Origin: Conexibacter sp. CPCC 205762 | GTDB taxonomy: Bacteria; Actinomycetota; Thermoleophilia; Solirubrobacterales; Solirubrobacteraceae | Length of the DNA stretch: 64,000 nt | NCBI RefSeq assembly: GCF_030646155.1 | Contig: NZ_JAUTDN010000006.1 | Location: 124,001 to 188,000, forward strand | Direction of reading: 5' to 3' | Shown here: positions 42,754-50,959 of the stretch, in pieces | How the letters are laid out: each line of letters opens with the position of its first letter | How positions within the stretch are numbered: position 1 is the first letter of the stretch | Position numbers and translations under genes: made by a program | Notes under the pieces: generated by a model | Told to the model about the DNA's origin: nothing | Databases searched by the model: none | Seen by the model: only the letters and a program-made list of their open reading frames with translations

Positions 42754-43677
42754 ATGGAGACGAACGAGCGACTGCGCCGGCTCGCGTTCGAGGTCGGCTA
42801 CCGCATGCTCGGCAGCGCCGCCGAGGCCGACGACGTCGCGCAGGAGACGCTGCTGCGGCTTCACTCGGCCGCGGCCGCCGACAACGACGAGGCGTTCGCG
42901 ACGACGGTCGCGACGCGCCTGTCGATCGACGTGCTGCGCTCCGCGCGCGTGCGGCGCGAGCAGTACGTCGGCGAGTGGCTGCCGGAGCCGCTGGTCGAGC
43001 TGGCCGCCGCGCCCGCCGTCGCCGCCGCCTCGCCGCCCGACCCCGCCGCGCGCGTCGAGGCCGACGAGACGATCTCGCTCGCCTTCCTCGCGCTGCTGGA
43101 GCGGCTGTCGCCGGAGGAGCGCGCGGTGCTCGTGCTGCGCGAGGCGTTCGGCTACGGCTACGACGAGATCGGCGCCGTGCTCGACAAGGGCGAGCCGGCC
43201 TGCCGTCAGCTGCTGAGCCGCGCGCGCAGACGCGTCGACGCCGAGCGGCCGCGCTTCGACGCCGACGCCGAGCGCCGTGACGCGCTCGCCGCCCGCTTCC
43301 TCGACGCCGCCCGCGGCGGCGACCTCGACGGCCTCGTCGCGCTGCTCGCCGACGACGTCGTGCTGGTCGGCGACGGCGGCGGCAAGGCGCGCGCCCTGCC
43401 GCGCCCGTTCGTCGGCGTCGCGGCGGTCGGCAAGGCGCTCGCCGCGTTCGTCCGCATCGGCGTCGAGCAGCGCGTCACGTTCACCGCGGCGACCGTCAAC
43501 GGCCAGCCGGGCCTGCTGATCCACGACGCCGACGGCGCGCTCGCCGCCGTCATGGGCCTCGACGTCGCCGACGGCCGCATCGCCCGCGTCAACTCCGTCG
43601 TCAACCCCGACAAGCTCGCCCGCCTCGGCACCCGCTCCACGCTCGCGCTGCGCCCCTCGGCGAGACGCGGCGGGTGA
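42754..43677 (+). CDS. ECF41-family sigma factor (SigJ-like) with SnoaL-like extension
   Basis: A 307-residue sigma factor. Sigma region 2 (RRLAFEVGYRMLGSAAEADD, then VAQETLLRLH) and region 4 (LSPEERAVLVLREAFGYGYD) are followed by a C-terminal NTF2/SnoaL-like domain of about 125 residues. All three ECF41 signatures are present: WLPEP in the linker, DGGGK in the extension and NPDKL near the end. In ECF41 factors the extension regulates the sigma itself in place of an anti-sigma protein. ATG 42754 is used, with ATG 42742 as alternative. Divergent from its likely target, the epimerase. Confidence 0.94.
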   Translation: METNERLRRLAFEVGYRMLGSAAEADDVAQETLLRLHSAAAADNDEAFATTVATRLSIDVLRSARVRREQYVGEWLPEPLVELAAAPAVAAASPPDPAARVEADETISLAFLALLERLSPEERAVLVLREAFGYGYDEIGAVLDKGEPACRQLLSRARRRVDAERPRFDADAERRDALAARFLDAARGGDLDGLVALLADDVVLVGDGGGKARALPRPFVGVAAVGKALAAFVRIGVEQRVTFTAATVNGQPGLLIHDADGALAAVMGLDVADGRIARVNSVVNPDKLARLGTRSTLALRPSARRGG

Positions 43678-43707
43678 GCCAATACGGAGAGAGCGGATCT
43701 CCACATA

Positions 43708-43744
43708 TGAGCAGTATTCCGCTCAACTGAGCATTATTACGCTC
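43708..43744 (+). promoter_or_regulatory. Two tandem operators before the toxin-antitoxin pair
   Basis: TGAGCAGTATTCCGCTC (43708-43724) and TGAGCATTATTACGCTC (43728-43744) match at 15 of 17 positions and start 20 bp apart, so they face the same side of the helix. Each is an imperfect palindrome (GAGC facing GCTC). They end 10 bp before the likely -10 box TATGGT (43755-43760). Confidence 0.6.
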
Positions 43745-43769
43745 GCTGGCGCGCTATGGTGCGGAGCCG

Positions 43770-44393
43770 ATGGACCTCTCTCGCCCGTACAGTGCCGTCG
43801 TCCCGAGCCTCGACGGCGACGTGCTCGCGGCGTTGGCTGGGACGTCGCAGCCGCTCTCGGGGCGTGAGGTCGCAAGACGGGCCCGGCGCGGATCTCAACG
43901 CGGTGTGCTGACCGTCCTCGACCGCCTCGTCGAGCAAGGTCTGGTGAGGCGGCAGGAGGCCGGCGGAGCATTGCTGTTCACGCTCAATCGAGATCACGTC
44001 GCCGCCGGCGCGGTGGCGGCTCTTGCCGAGCTGCGCGTGGAGCTGCTGCGGCGCATCCGCGACGAGATCGGTGGATGGGCGATCGCACCGCGCTTCGCGG
44101 CGGTGTTCGGCTCGTTTGCCCGTGCCGACGGCGGAACCGAGAGCGACATCGACCTGCTCGTTGTCCGCTCACGGGCCACGAGGGCCGGCGAGCCGGGCTG
44201 GCAGGCTCAGCTCGACGGGCTCAGCGAGTCGATCGCCCGCTGGTCGGGCAACCACGCGGGCCTCGTAGAGCTTTCCGAACAGGAGCTTCCGCGCCTCAGG
44301 AAGCAGCGCCCGCCGGTCGTCGCGGAGTTGCTGCGCGACGCGGTCGTCGTCCATGGCCCGCCTGTGACCGCGATCCTCGGCGAGGAGGCATGA
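43770..44393 (+). CDS. Winged-helix/MNT nucleotidyltransferase antitoxin
   Basis: A 207-residue fusion. Residues about 15-75 are a winged helix (SGREVARRARRGSQRGVLTV, LVEQGLVRRQEAGGALLF); residues about 105-200 are a minimal nucleotidyltransferase with GSFARADGGTESDIDLLVV, giving GS at 114-115 and the metal-binding D126 and D128. MNT proteins neutralise HEPN toxins, in studied cases by adding AMP to the toxin. The fused DNA-binding domain suggests self-repression through the tandem operators. Coupled to the HEPN gene. The upstream region is AT-richer than neighbours and AGA codons are rare, consistent with acquisition by transfer. Confidence 0.9.
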   Translation: MDLSRPYSAVVPSLDGDVLAALAGTSQPLSGREVARRARRGSQRGVLTVLDRLVEQGLVRRQEAGGALLFTLNRDHVAAGAVAALAELRVELLRRIRDEIGGWAIAPRFAAVFGSFARADGGTESDIDLLVVRSRATRAGEPGWQAQLDGLSESIARWSGNHAGLVELSEQELPRLRKQRPPVVAELLRDAVVVHGPPVTAILGEEA

Positions 44394-44809
44394 TGGCGCG
44401 CAAGCCGGGCCGCACCCAGTTGTGCACAGCCGCCGACGCACGCGCCCGCCGGGAACACGCGCGGAAGTTCCTGGAGGTTGCGGAGCTGGTGGCGCTCGAG
44501 GAGCCTGACAACCCCGAGTCGTGCAACGTCGCCGCGTCGCTGGCGGTCTTGGCGGGGATCGCGGCGTGCGACGCGGCGTGCTGCGACGCGCTGGAGGGTT
44601 CGCGCGGTCAGGACCATCGCGATGCCGAGGCGCTCGTCGCGCAGATCGAGCCGGATGGCGAGACGGCGTCCCGCCAACTGCGGCGGCTGCTCAACGTCAA
44701 GGACACCGCCCAGTACGGCTTCATCAACCTCGGCGGCGCGGAGCTGCGTGGTGTGATGCGCCAGGCGGCGCACCTGCTCTCGTTCGCCGAGCAGGTGCGC
44801 GGGCGCTGA
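44393..44809 (+). CDS. HEPN-domain protein, probable toxin partner
   Basis: A 138-residue all-helical protein. It has the layout of the HEPN family paired with MNT proteins: long helices with ARKFLEVAELVALEEPDNP, SLAVLAGIAACDAACCDAL and the motif SRGQDH (R71, H75) where HEPN RNases carry R-x4-6-H; here the spacing is three, so catalysis is not certain. Y108 in DTAQYGF is a possible modification site. GGAGG lies 4 nt before ATG 44393 (TGATG overlap); ATG 44390 is the alternative. Predicted to be an RNase held in check by the upstream protein. Confidence 0.82.
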   Translation: MARKPGRTQLCTAADARARREHARKFLEVAELVALEEPDNPESCNVAASLAVLAGIAACDAACCDALEGSRGQDHRDAEALVAQIEPDGETASRQLRRLLNVKDTAQYGFINLGGAELRGVMRQAAHLLSFAEQVRGR

Positions 44810-44818
44810 GCCGACTCG

Positions 44819-46366
44819 CTAGGAGGGGAACTTCGGCAGCGGGCCGCCGGCGTCGCGCTTGATCATGCCGTTGTACATCTTGCGCGCCTGGCTGCTGTTG
44901 GAGCCGGCCAGGTTGCGGACCTCGCGGCGGTCGCGGCGGAGGTTGTACAGCTCCGGTCTGCCGCCCTGGTTGTCGGCGACGTAGGACCAGTTTCTGTCGC
45001 GGGCGAAGACGATCGAGGAGTAGGCGCCGGTGACGTAGTCGCGTCTCTTCTTCGGCTGCTTGCCCTCGGTCAGCGGCATCAGGTCGGCGCCGTCCATCCA
45101 CTCCGGCTTCTCGACGCCCGCGGCCGCCAGCAGCGTCGAGGCGACGTCCTCGGTCTGCGAGTAGTAGTCGGTCGTTCTGCGCGCGCCCTTGCCCTCGGGG
45201 TGGCGGATCATCATCGGCACGTGGATCAGCTCCGGGTGCAGCTCCCAGGCGAACTTCGCGACGTAGCCGCGCTCGCCGAGCAGGAAGCCGTGGTCGGAGA
45301 GGAACATCACGACGGTGTCTCTCTCCAGGCCCAGCTCGTGGAAGCGCTGCATGAAGTTGCCGAACCAGCGGTCGGCCATCGTCAGCTCGGCGTAGTACAG
45401 CGCCTGCATCTGCTTGACGTCCTTGGGGCCGAGGCCGTTGGACTTCGAGGTGCCGTTGAGGACCGTGCCCGGGTTCCAGGCGCGGTTGAGCGAGCCGCCG
45501 TGGAGCTTGATGTATCTCGGCGACGGATCCCACGGCTCGTGCGGGTCGAAGCAGTCGATCGCGACCGCGAACGGCTTGTCGGACTTCTTGCCCTCCTCGA
45601 TCAGCTTCATCCCGGCGGTGAAGACTCTCGCGGGGAGGAAGTCGTCGTCGGTCTTGCGGCTGGCCATGTTCGCCAGGTACTGGCGCATCTTCTGGCCGGA
45701 GGAGGAGGTGAGGATCTTCGGCGCGACCCACTTCGCCAGCTCGGCGTCGCTGATGATGTTCTCGTTGGCCGTGACGGTGCCGGTCTGGCCGGGGATCGGC
45801 ACGTATCTGTCGAAGTCGGCCTGGAACGGCTTCTGCGAGCCGACCTGGACCCACGGCGTGTCGACCGCGTAGCCGGTCCAGTAGCCGGCCCGTCTCAGCG
45901 TCGAGATCAGGTTCTCGTCCGGGACGGGCTGCCAGCCCGGGGTGGAGGGCATGTCGGTCGGCTTCTTCCAGTCGCGGAACGGGAAGAGGCGGCTGCCGCC
46001 GAAGATCGTCGCGCGCGCCGGGCCGGTCGGGAAGGCCTCCGGATAGCACTCGGTGAAGCGCAGCGACTCGCGCGCGAGCGCGTCGAGGTTCGGCGTGTGC
46101 GCGTTGCGGCGGCCGTAGGAGCCGAGCGCGTCGGCGCGGACCGAGTCGATGATGACGAGCAGCAGGTTCGGGACCTCGCCCTTCTTGACCTTTCTGCCGT
46201 AGCGCTTCGGCGTGCGCGGTCTGGCGGCGACGGTCGCGGTCGCGGCGGCGGTCGCGGTGTTGGAGCCGCTGTCGGCGCAGCCGGCGGCGAGGCCGACGAC
46301 GCCGAGCCCGGCGCCGGCGACGCCCGCGCGGCGCAGCAGTTCTCGTCGATCGATCTCGTTGCCCAT
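44819..46366 (-). CDS. Exported sulfatase-fold hydrolase with Thr at the nucleophile site
   Basis: A 515-residue lipoprotein of the alkaline phosphatase/sulfatase superfamily. A twin-arginine-like leader (DRRELLRRAGVAGAGLG) ends in lipobox LAAGC with Cys30. Metal-binding residues include D74 in VIIDSVRAD and the late SDHGF motif. At the place of the sulfatase C/S-x-P-x-R motif it reads T114-G-P-A-R118, so no formylglycine can form; Thr nucleophiles occur in phosphotransferases and phosphodiesterases such as LtaS. A phosphate-ester substrate is therefore more likely than a sulfate ester. Convergent with the toxin gene 9 bp away. Confidence 0.88.
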   Translation of the reverse strand: MGNEIDRRELLRRAGVAGAGLGVVGLAAGCADSGSNTATAAATATVAARPRTPKRYGRKVKKGEVPNLLLVIIDSVRADALGSYGRRNAHTPNLDALARESLRFTECYPEAFPTGPARATIFGGSRLFPFRDWKKPTDMPSTPGWQPVPDENLISTLRRAGYWTGYAVDTPWVQVGSQKPFQADFDRYVPIPGQTGTVTANENIISDAELAKWVAPKILTSSSGQKMRQYLANMASRKTDDDFLPARVFTAGMKLIEEGKKSDKPFAVAIDCFDPHEPWDPSPRYIKLHGGSLNRAWNPGTVLNGTSKSNGLGPKDVKQMQALYYAELTMADRWFGNFMQRFHELGLERDTVVMFLSDHGFLLGERGYVAKFAWELHPELIHVPMMIRHPEGKGARRTTDYYSQTEDVASTLLAAAGVEKPEWMDGADLMPLTEGKQPKKRRDYVTGAYSSIVFARDRNWSYVADNQGGRPELYNLRRDRREVRNLAGSNSSQARKMYNGMIKRDAGGPLPKFPS

Positions 46367-46425
46367 TGAGGAAATTGCCTCCAGCGGCTTCGCTTGCGTC
46401 GTGGGGGATTCCTCGATGGAACCCG

Positions 46426-46456
46426 GCGGGACGCGCAGCGATTCGGCGCGTCCCGC
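46426..46456 (-). terminator. Terminator hairpin after dioxygenase gene
   Basis: GCGGGACGCGC (46426-46436) and GCGCGTCCCGC (46446-46456) form a perfect 11-bp stem with a 9-nt loop, 8 bp beyond the minus-strand stop at 46465. No T tract. Confidence 0.6.
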
Positions 46457-46464
46457 TGTCCATG

Positions 46465-47391
46465 TTATGAAACCGTCGCCGGACGGGTCGGCGGCAGCGG
46501 TGTCAGATTGGCCTCGATCTGCGCTCGCTGGGACTCGAAGCGGGGCGGCAGCACGAGCGACTGGCCGAGCGTCTCCAGCGGCTCATCGGCCGTGAAACCG
46601 GGGCCGAGCGTCGCCAGCTCGAACAGCACGCCGCTCGGCTCGCGGAAGTAGACGCTTCTGAACCAGTAGCGGTCGACGAGGCCCGAGGTGTGCGAACCCG
46701 CGGCGCGTACGCGCTCGTCCCACGCCTCGATCTCGGCGTCGTAGGCGGCCCAGGCGACGTGGTGGACGGTGCCCGCGCCGCCGATCCCGCGCTGCTCGGG
46801 CGCGGCGTCGTAGGCGTAGAAGCCGCCGCGCCGCGCGCCGCGCGCCTCCCAGGCGTCAGCGTCGTCGTCGGCTCGGAAGCCGAGCGTCTCGCGCAGCAGC
46901 GAGGCGCTGCGGGCCGGGTCGGCGGAGTAGGCCCGCACGCCCGCGAAGCCGCGGATCGCGTGCTCGGCGGGGACGTCCGGCGACTGCGCCGCGAGCGGCG
47001 CGTCGCCGCTCTCGTCGACGATCAGCTCGTAGCCGAGCCCCTCCGGGTCGGCGAACCGCAGCGACCGCTCGCCGCGCTCGCTGTCGACCTGCTCGTCGGC
47101 GAGCCGCAGGCGCCAGAAGTCGAGCGACGCCTCCGCGCCGACGCGCAGCACGATCGTGTGGATCATCCCCGCGCCGGCACGCCCCGCGCGGGCGCCGGGG
47201 TACTCGAAGAAGGTCAGGTCGGCGCCGGGTGAGCCCTGCTCGTCGGCGTAGAAGAGGTGGTAGACGGACGGGTCGTCCTGGTTGACCGTCTTCTTCACCA
47301 TCCGCAGCCCGAGCACGCGCACGTAGAAGTCGACGTTGCGCGCCGCGTCGGCGGTGATCGAGCTGATGTGGTGGATGCCTTCGAGCTGCAT
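46465..47391 (-). CDS. VOC-family ring-cleaving dioxygenase
   Basis: A 308-residue protein with two vicinal-oxygen-chelate halves. The first begins LEGIHHISSITADAARNVDFY, the second VHHVAWAAYDAEIEAWDERV and ends SVYFREPSGVLFELATLGPGF; His and Glu residues in these segments are the metal ligands of the glyoxalase/extradiol dioxygenase fold. It matches the MhqO/YkcA group, which is linked to quinone and hydroquinone resistance and is often controlled by MarR-type repressors. GGAGGG lies 6 nt before ATG 47391. A palindrome upstream fits such control. Confidence 0.9.
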   Translation of the reverse strand: MQLEGIHHISSITADAARNVDFYVRVLGLRMVKKTVNQDDPSVYHLFYADEQGSPGADLTFFEYPGARAGRAGAGMIHTIVLRVGAEASLDFWRLRLADEQVDSERGERSLRFADPEGLGYELIVDESGDAPLAAQSPDVPAEHAIRGFAGVRAYSADPARSASLLRETLGFRADDDADAWEARGARRGGFYAYDAAPEQRGIGGAGTVHHVAWAAYDAEIEAWDERVRAAGSHTSGLVDRYWFRSVYFREPSGVLFELATLGPGFTADEPLETLGQSLVLPPRFESQRAQIEANLTPLPPTRPATVS

Positions 47392-47418
47392 GGCTGCCCT
47401 CCGCTGCCGCGGTGGAAG

Positions 47419-47442
47419 AAGTTGTTGACTACGCAACTACTT
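47419..47442 (-). promoter_or_regulatory. Palindromic operator, MarR type
   Basis: AAGTTGTTG (47419-47427) faces CAACTACTT (47434-47442) across ACTACG, matching at 8 of 9 positions. It is AT-rich and 28 bp before the dioxygenase start. The form is that of a MarR/DUF24 operator over a promoter; no regulator gene lies next to it. Confidence 0.5.
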
Positions 47443-47469
47443 TACCACGGCGGCGGAGCGGCGCCGTGC

Positions 47470-47946
47470 TCAGTCCTTCGCGATCAGAGTCCCCTCGGCC
47501 CCTTCGAGCTGCTTGACCGACTGGTCGAACTTGCGCCCGGCCGCCTTCAGCGTCCTTCTCGCCTGCTCGGCCTTGCCCGCGAGCAGCTGGCCGATCCCTC
47601 GGTCGTAGATCGTCAGTCCGGCGAGCTGCGTTCTGAGGCCCTTCAGCAGCGCCTTGCGCGCTCTCGCGAAGCGCGCGCTCGAGGCATCCTCGGCGGCGAC
47701 GCTCTCGGCGTATCTGGCGACCGCGGTGCGCAGCTTGCGCGTGGCGACCTGCACGTTCCTGGCGCTGCTCGGCCGGTCGGCGTCGAGCGTGTCGAGCGCC
47801 TTCTGGAAGCCGCGCAGCGGCGCCTTGACGCCACGCTGGCCCTGCTCGGTGGCGCGCTTCAGCGAAGCGTCGTCGGCGATCGCCGGCGCGGCGGCGGCGC
47901 CGCACAGCGCGAGCGCGGTCAGGATGGCGGTCAACGTCCGCTTCAC
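47470..47946 (-). CDS. Exported helical protein, 158 residues
   Basis: GGAGG stands 6 nt before GTG 47946. A signal peptide (LTAILTALALCGAAAAPAIA) is followed by an almost wholly helical mature part (VATRKLRTAVARYAESVAAE; LAGKAEQARRTLKAAGRKFD) with many Lys/Arg. No family is recognised. The frame remains open upstream but lacks coding character. It is divergent from the NAD(P)-binding gene at 48079. A small helical-bundle exported protein of unknown role. Confidence 0.75.
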   Translation of the reverse strand: MKRTLTAILTALALCGAAAAPAIADDASLKRATEQGQRGVKAPLRGFQKALDTLDADRPSSARNVQVATRKLRTAVARYAESVAAEDASSARFARARKALLKGLRTQLAGLTIYDRGIGQLLAGKAEQARRTLKAAGRKFDQSVKQLEGAEGTLIAKD

Positions 47947-48078
47947 GGCGAACCTCCAGCTTCCGGGTGGGTGGTGTCGGGTGTGACGGTTCCGCGAGTT
48001 CCGACGCGCCAAACGCGATCTGCTGCGCGCGAACCCCGGCGGTGTGAGCCCGGCCCGCCGCGGGGACGTATCCCTCTC

Positions 48079-48978
48079 ATGACCACCGTCCTGCTGACCG
48101 GCGCCTCCGGCTACGTCGGAGGCCGCCTCGCGCCCGTGCTGGCGCAGCGCGACAGCGACGACGACGCGAGCGAGCTGCGCCTGCTGATGCGCAGACCGGA
48201 CCCGCGCCGCGCGCCGGCCGGCGCGCGGATCGTCAGAGGCGACGCCGTCTCCGGCGCCGGACTGGAGGAGGCGCTCGACGGCGTCGAGACCGCCTACTAC
48301 CTGATCCACTCGATGGGCCGCGGCGGCGACGGCGACTTCGCCGCGCGCGACCGCCAGGCGGCGAGCACGTTCGGCGCGGCCGCCAGAGCGGCCGGCGTGC
48401 GGCGGCTGATCTACCTCGGCGGCCTCTCCGGCAGCGGCTCCTCCGAGCACCTGCGCAGCCGCGACGAGGTCGCGACGACGCTCGCGCCGCACGCGCCCGA
48501 GTTCGTGCACGTGCGCGCGGCGATGGTGATCGGCGCCGGCAGCGCCTCCTTCCAGATGCTGGAGGCGCTCGTGCGGCGGCTGCCGGCGATGGTCTGCCCG
48601 CGCTGGATCGACACGCGCACGCAGCCGATCGCGGTCGACGACGTCGTCGGCGCGCTGGCCGCGCTGCGCGACCGCCACGACGTCAGCGGCGACGTCGAGG
48701 TCGGCGGGCCGGAGCCGCTCAGCTACCGCACGATGATGGAGCAGACGGCGCACGCGCTCGATCGCCGCCCGCCGCTGATCGTGCGCGTGCCGGTGCTGTC
48801 GCCGCGGCTCTCCTCCTACTGGGTCCAGCTCGTGACGCCGGTCGAGTCCGCGCTCGTGCGCCCGCTCGTCGACGGCCTGCGCGAGGAGATGCTGGTGCGC
48901 AGACCGCCGCCCGCGGGGATCAACGACGACCCGCGCGACTTCGCGACCGCCGTGCGCGCCGCCGTCGACGGACGCTGA
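48079..48978 (+). CDS. NAD(P)-binding (atypical SDR/NmrA-like) protein
   Basis: A 299-residue protein with the dinucleotide motif [15 protein letters not shown] at the N-terminus and later [11 protein letters not shown] and [12 protein letters not shown], which place it in the atypical short-chain dehydrogenases near NmrA/YtfG-like and DUF2867-associated proteins. The catalytic Tyr-x3-Lys is not evident, so a redox sensor or epimerase role is as likely as a dehydrogenase. The N-terminal dinucleotide site is complete. No operon partner. Confidence 0.88.
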   Translation: MTTVLLTGASGYVGGRLAPVLAQRDSDDDASELRLLMRRPDPRRAPAGARIVRGDAVSGAGLEEALDGVETAYYLIHSMGRGGDGDFAARDRQAASTFGAAARAAGVRRLIYLGGLSGSGSSEHLRSRDEVATTLAPHAPEFVHVRAAMVIGAGSASFQMLEALVRRLPAMVCPRWIDTRTQPIAVDDVVGALAALRDRHDVSGDVEVGGPEPLSYRTMMEQTAHALDRRPPLIVRVPVLSPRLSSYWVQLVTPVESALVRPLVDGLREEMLVRRPPPAGINDDPRDFATAVRAAVDGR

Positions 48979-49049
48979 CGGCCGGCGCGGCGGTCGCGGA
49001 GGCCGCTGGTAAGGTCGGCGGCACGCTCGCGGACGAGGGGGTTTGGCGG

Positions 49050-49925
49050 ATGGGGATCAAGGCGGCAGTGCTCGGGCCGGGCAACATCGGCACCGACCTG
49101 CTGGTCAAGCTGCAGCGCAGCACGGCGGTCGAGACGGCGCTGATGGTCGGCGTCTACGAGGACTCGCCGGGCCTGGCGCGGGCGCGCGAGCTGGGCGTCG
49201 AGAGCAGCGCGCGCGGGATCGACGCGGTGCTCGAGCGCGACGAGATCCAGCTCGTCTTCGACGCGACCGGCGCCAGAGCGCACCGCGAGCACGCGCCGCT
49301 GCTGGCCGCCGCCGGCAAGGTCTGCGTCGACCTGACGCCGGCCGCGCTCGGCCCCTACGTCGTCCCCTGCGTCAACCTCGACGCCCACCTCGACGCGCCC
49401 GACCTCAACATGGTCACGTGCGGCGGGCAGGCGACGATCCCGATGGTGCACGCGATCGACCGCGTCGCCGACGTCGCCTACGCCGAGATCGTCGCGACGA
49501 TCTCCTCCCGCTCGGCCGGCCCCGGCACGCGCCAGAACATCGACGAGTTCACCGAGACGACCGCGCGCGGGCTGGAGCGCGTCGGCGGGGCGGACGAGGG
49601 CAAGGCGATCATCATCCTCAACCCGGCCGAGCCGCCGATCCTGATGCGCGACACCGTCTTCGCGCAGGTGCGGCGGCCCGACGCGGGCGCGATCGAGACC
49701 TCGGTGCTGGAGATGCTGGAGCGGATGCGCTCCTACGTGCCGGGAGTGCGGCTGCGGCTGTGCGACGTCGACGGCGAGCTCGTCACCGTGCTGCTGGAGA
49801 TCGAGGGCGCGGGCGACTTCCTGCCGCCGTACGCCGGCAACCTCGACGTGATGACGGCCGCCGCGGCCGAGGTCGGCGAGCGGCTGGCGGAGCGGCTGCT
49901 GAGCGGCGCGGGAGCGACGGCATGA
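49050..49925 (+). CDS. mhpF: Acetaldehyde dehydrogenase (acylating)
   Basis: A 291-residue enzyme converting acetaldehyde, NAD and CoA to acetyl-CoA. The NAD site is [15 protein letters not shown] and the catalytic Cys lies in [26 protein letters not shown] is also family-specific. It is coupled by ATGA to the aldolase gene; the two form a channelling complex (MhpF/MhpE, BphJ/BphI, HsaG/HsaF) at the end of meta-cleavage pathways. The hydratase and dienoate hydrolase of such pathways are not in this window. Confidence 0.96.
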   Translation: MGIKAAVLGPGNIGTDLLVKLQRSTAVETALMVGVYEDSPGLARARELGVESSARGIDAVLERDEIQLVFDATGARAHREHAPLLAAAGKVCVDLTPAALGPYVVPCVNLDAHLDAPDLNMVTCGGQATIPMVHAIDRVADVAYAEIVATISSRSAGPGTRQNIDEFTETTARGLERVGGADEGKAIIILNPAEPPILMRDTVFAQVRRPDAGAIETSVLEMLERMRSYVPGVRLRLCDVDGELVTVLLEIEGAGDFLPPYAGNLDVMTAAAAEVGERLAERLLSGAGATA

Positions 49926-50926
49926 TCACGCTCGTCGACTCGTCGCTGCGCGACGGGATGCACTCGGTCAGACACTCGTTCTCGCCCGAGCAGGTGGCAG
50001 CGGTCGCGGCCGGGCTCGACCGCGCCGGCGTCGACGCGATCGAGGTCTCGCACGGCGACGGCGTCGGCGGCTCCTCGATCCAGTACGGCCGCTCCGTCTT
50101 CCCCGACGCCGCGCTGATCGAGGCGGCCGCGGGCGCGGTCTCGCAGGCGCGGATCGCGGCGCTGCTGCTGCCCGGGATCGGGACGTTGCGGAGACTGCGC
50201 GAGGCGCAGGCGCTCGGCGCCTCGATCGCGCGGATCGCGACCCACTGCACCGAGGCCGACATCGCCGAGCAGCACATCGCGTGGGCGGCGTCGCACGGGA
50301 TGACGGCGGTCGGCTTCCTGATGATGAGCCACATGATCGAGCCGGCGGAGCTGGCGACGCAGGCGCGGCTGATGGAGTCCTACGGCGCCTCCGTCGTCTA
50401 CATCGTCGACTCGGCCGGGGCGCTCGTGCCGAACACGGCGGCGGCGCGCGTCGCCGCGCTGCGCTCGGAGCTGCGCGCGGAGACGGCGGTCGGCTTCCAC
50501 GCCCACAACAACCTCGGCTGCGGCGTCGGCAACGCGCTCGCCGCCGCCGACGCGGGCGCGAGCTGGCTCGACGGCTCGCTGCGCGGCCTCGGCGCCGGCG
50601 CCGGCAACGCCCAGCTGGAGGTGCTCGCCGCCGCGCTGGAGCGCTCCGGTCACGAGACGCGCGCCGAGCTGTTCCCGCTGATGGACGTCGCCGAGGAGGT
50701 CGTCGCGGAGCTGATGGAGCGCCCGCAGATCATCGACCGCACGGCGCTGTCGATCGGCTACGCCGGCGTCTACAGCTCGTTCCTGCTGCACGCCGAGCGG
50801 GCGGCGGCGAAGTTCGGCGTCGAGCCGCGCGACGTGCTGATGGAGCTGGGCCGCCGCCGGATCGTCGGCGGCCAGGAGGACATGATCATCGACGCCGCCG
50901 CCGAGCTGGCCGAGCAGCGCGGCTGA
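49922..50926 (+). CDS. mhpE: 4-Hydroxy-2-oxovalerate aldolase
   Basis: A 334-residue DRE-TIM metallolyase that splits 4-hydroxy-2-oxoacids to pyruvate and an aldehyde. [14 protein letters not shown] carries the metal-binding Asp and catalytic residues, VEVSHGDG-like sequence follows ([13 protein letters not shown]), and HAHNNLG holds the two metal-binding His. C-terminal helices ([13 protein letters not shown]) form the contact to the dehydrogenase partner. ATG 49922 overlaps the previous stop. Confidence 0.96.
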   Translation: MITLVDSSLRDGMHSVRHSFSPEQVAAVAAGLDRAGVDAIEVSHGDGVGGSSIQYGRSVFPDAALIEAAAGAVSQARIAALLLPGIGTLRRLREAQALGASIARIATHCTEADIAEQHIAWAASHGMTAVGFLMMSHMIEPAELATQARLMESYGASVVYIVDSAGALVPNTAAARVAALRSELRAETAVGFHAHNNLGCGVGNALAAADAGASWLDGSLRGLGAGAGNAQLEVLAAALERSGHETRAELFPLMDVAEEVVAELMERPQIIDRTALSIGYAGVYSSFLLHAERAAAKFGVEPRDVLMELGRRRIVGGQEDMIIDAAAELAEQRG

Positions 50927-50959
50927 CACACCGTCGCGTGGTCGCGCGCGCCGGCGGCG

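Noticed and set aside
44819-46366. Formylglycine-dependent arylsulfatase
   Set aside because: The nucleophile position is Thr, which cannot be converted to formylglycine.
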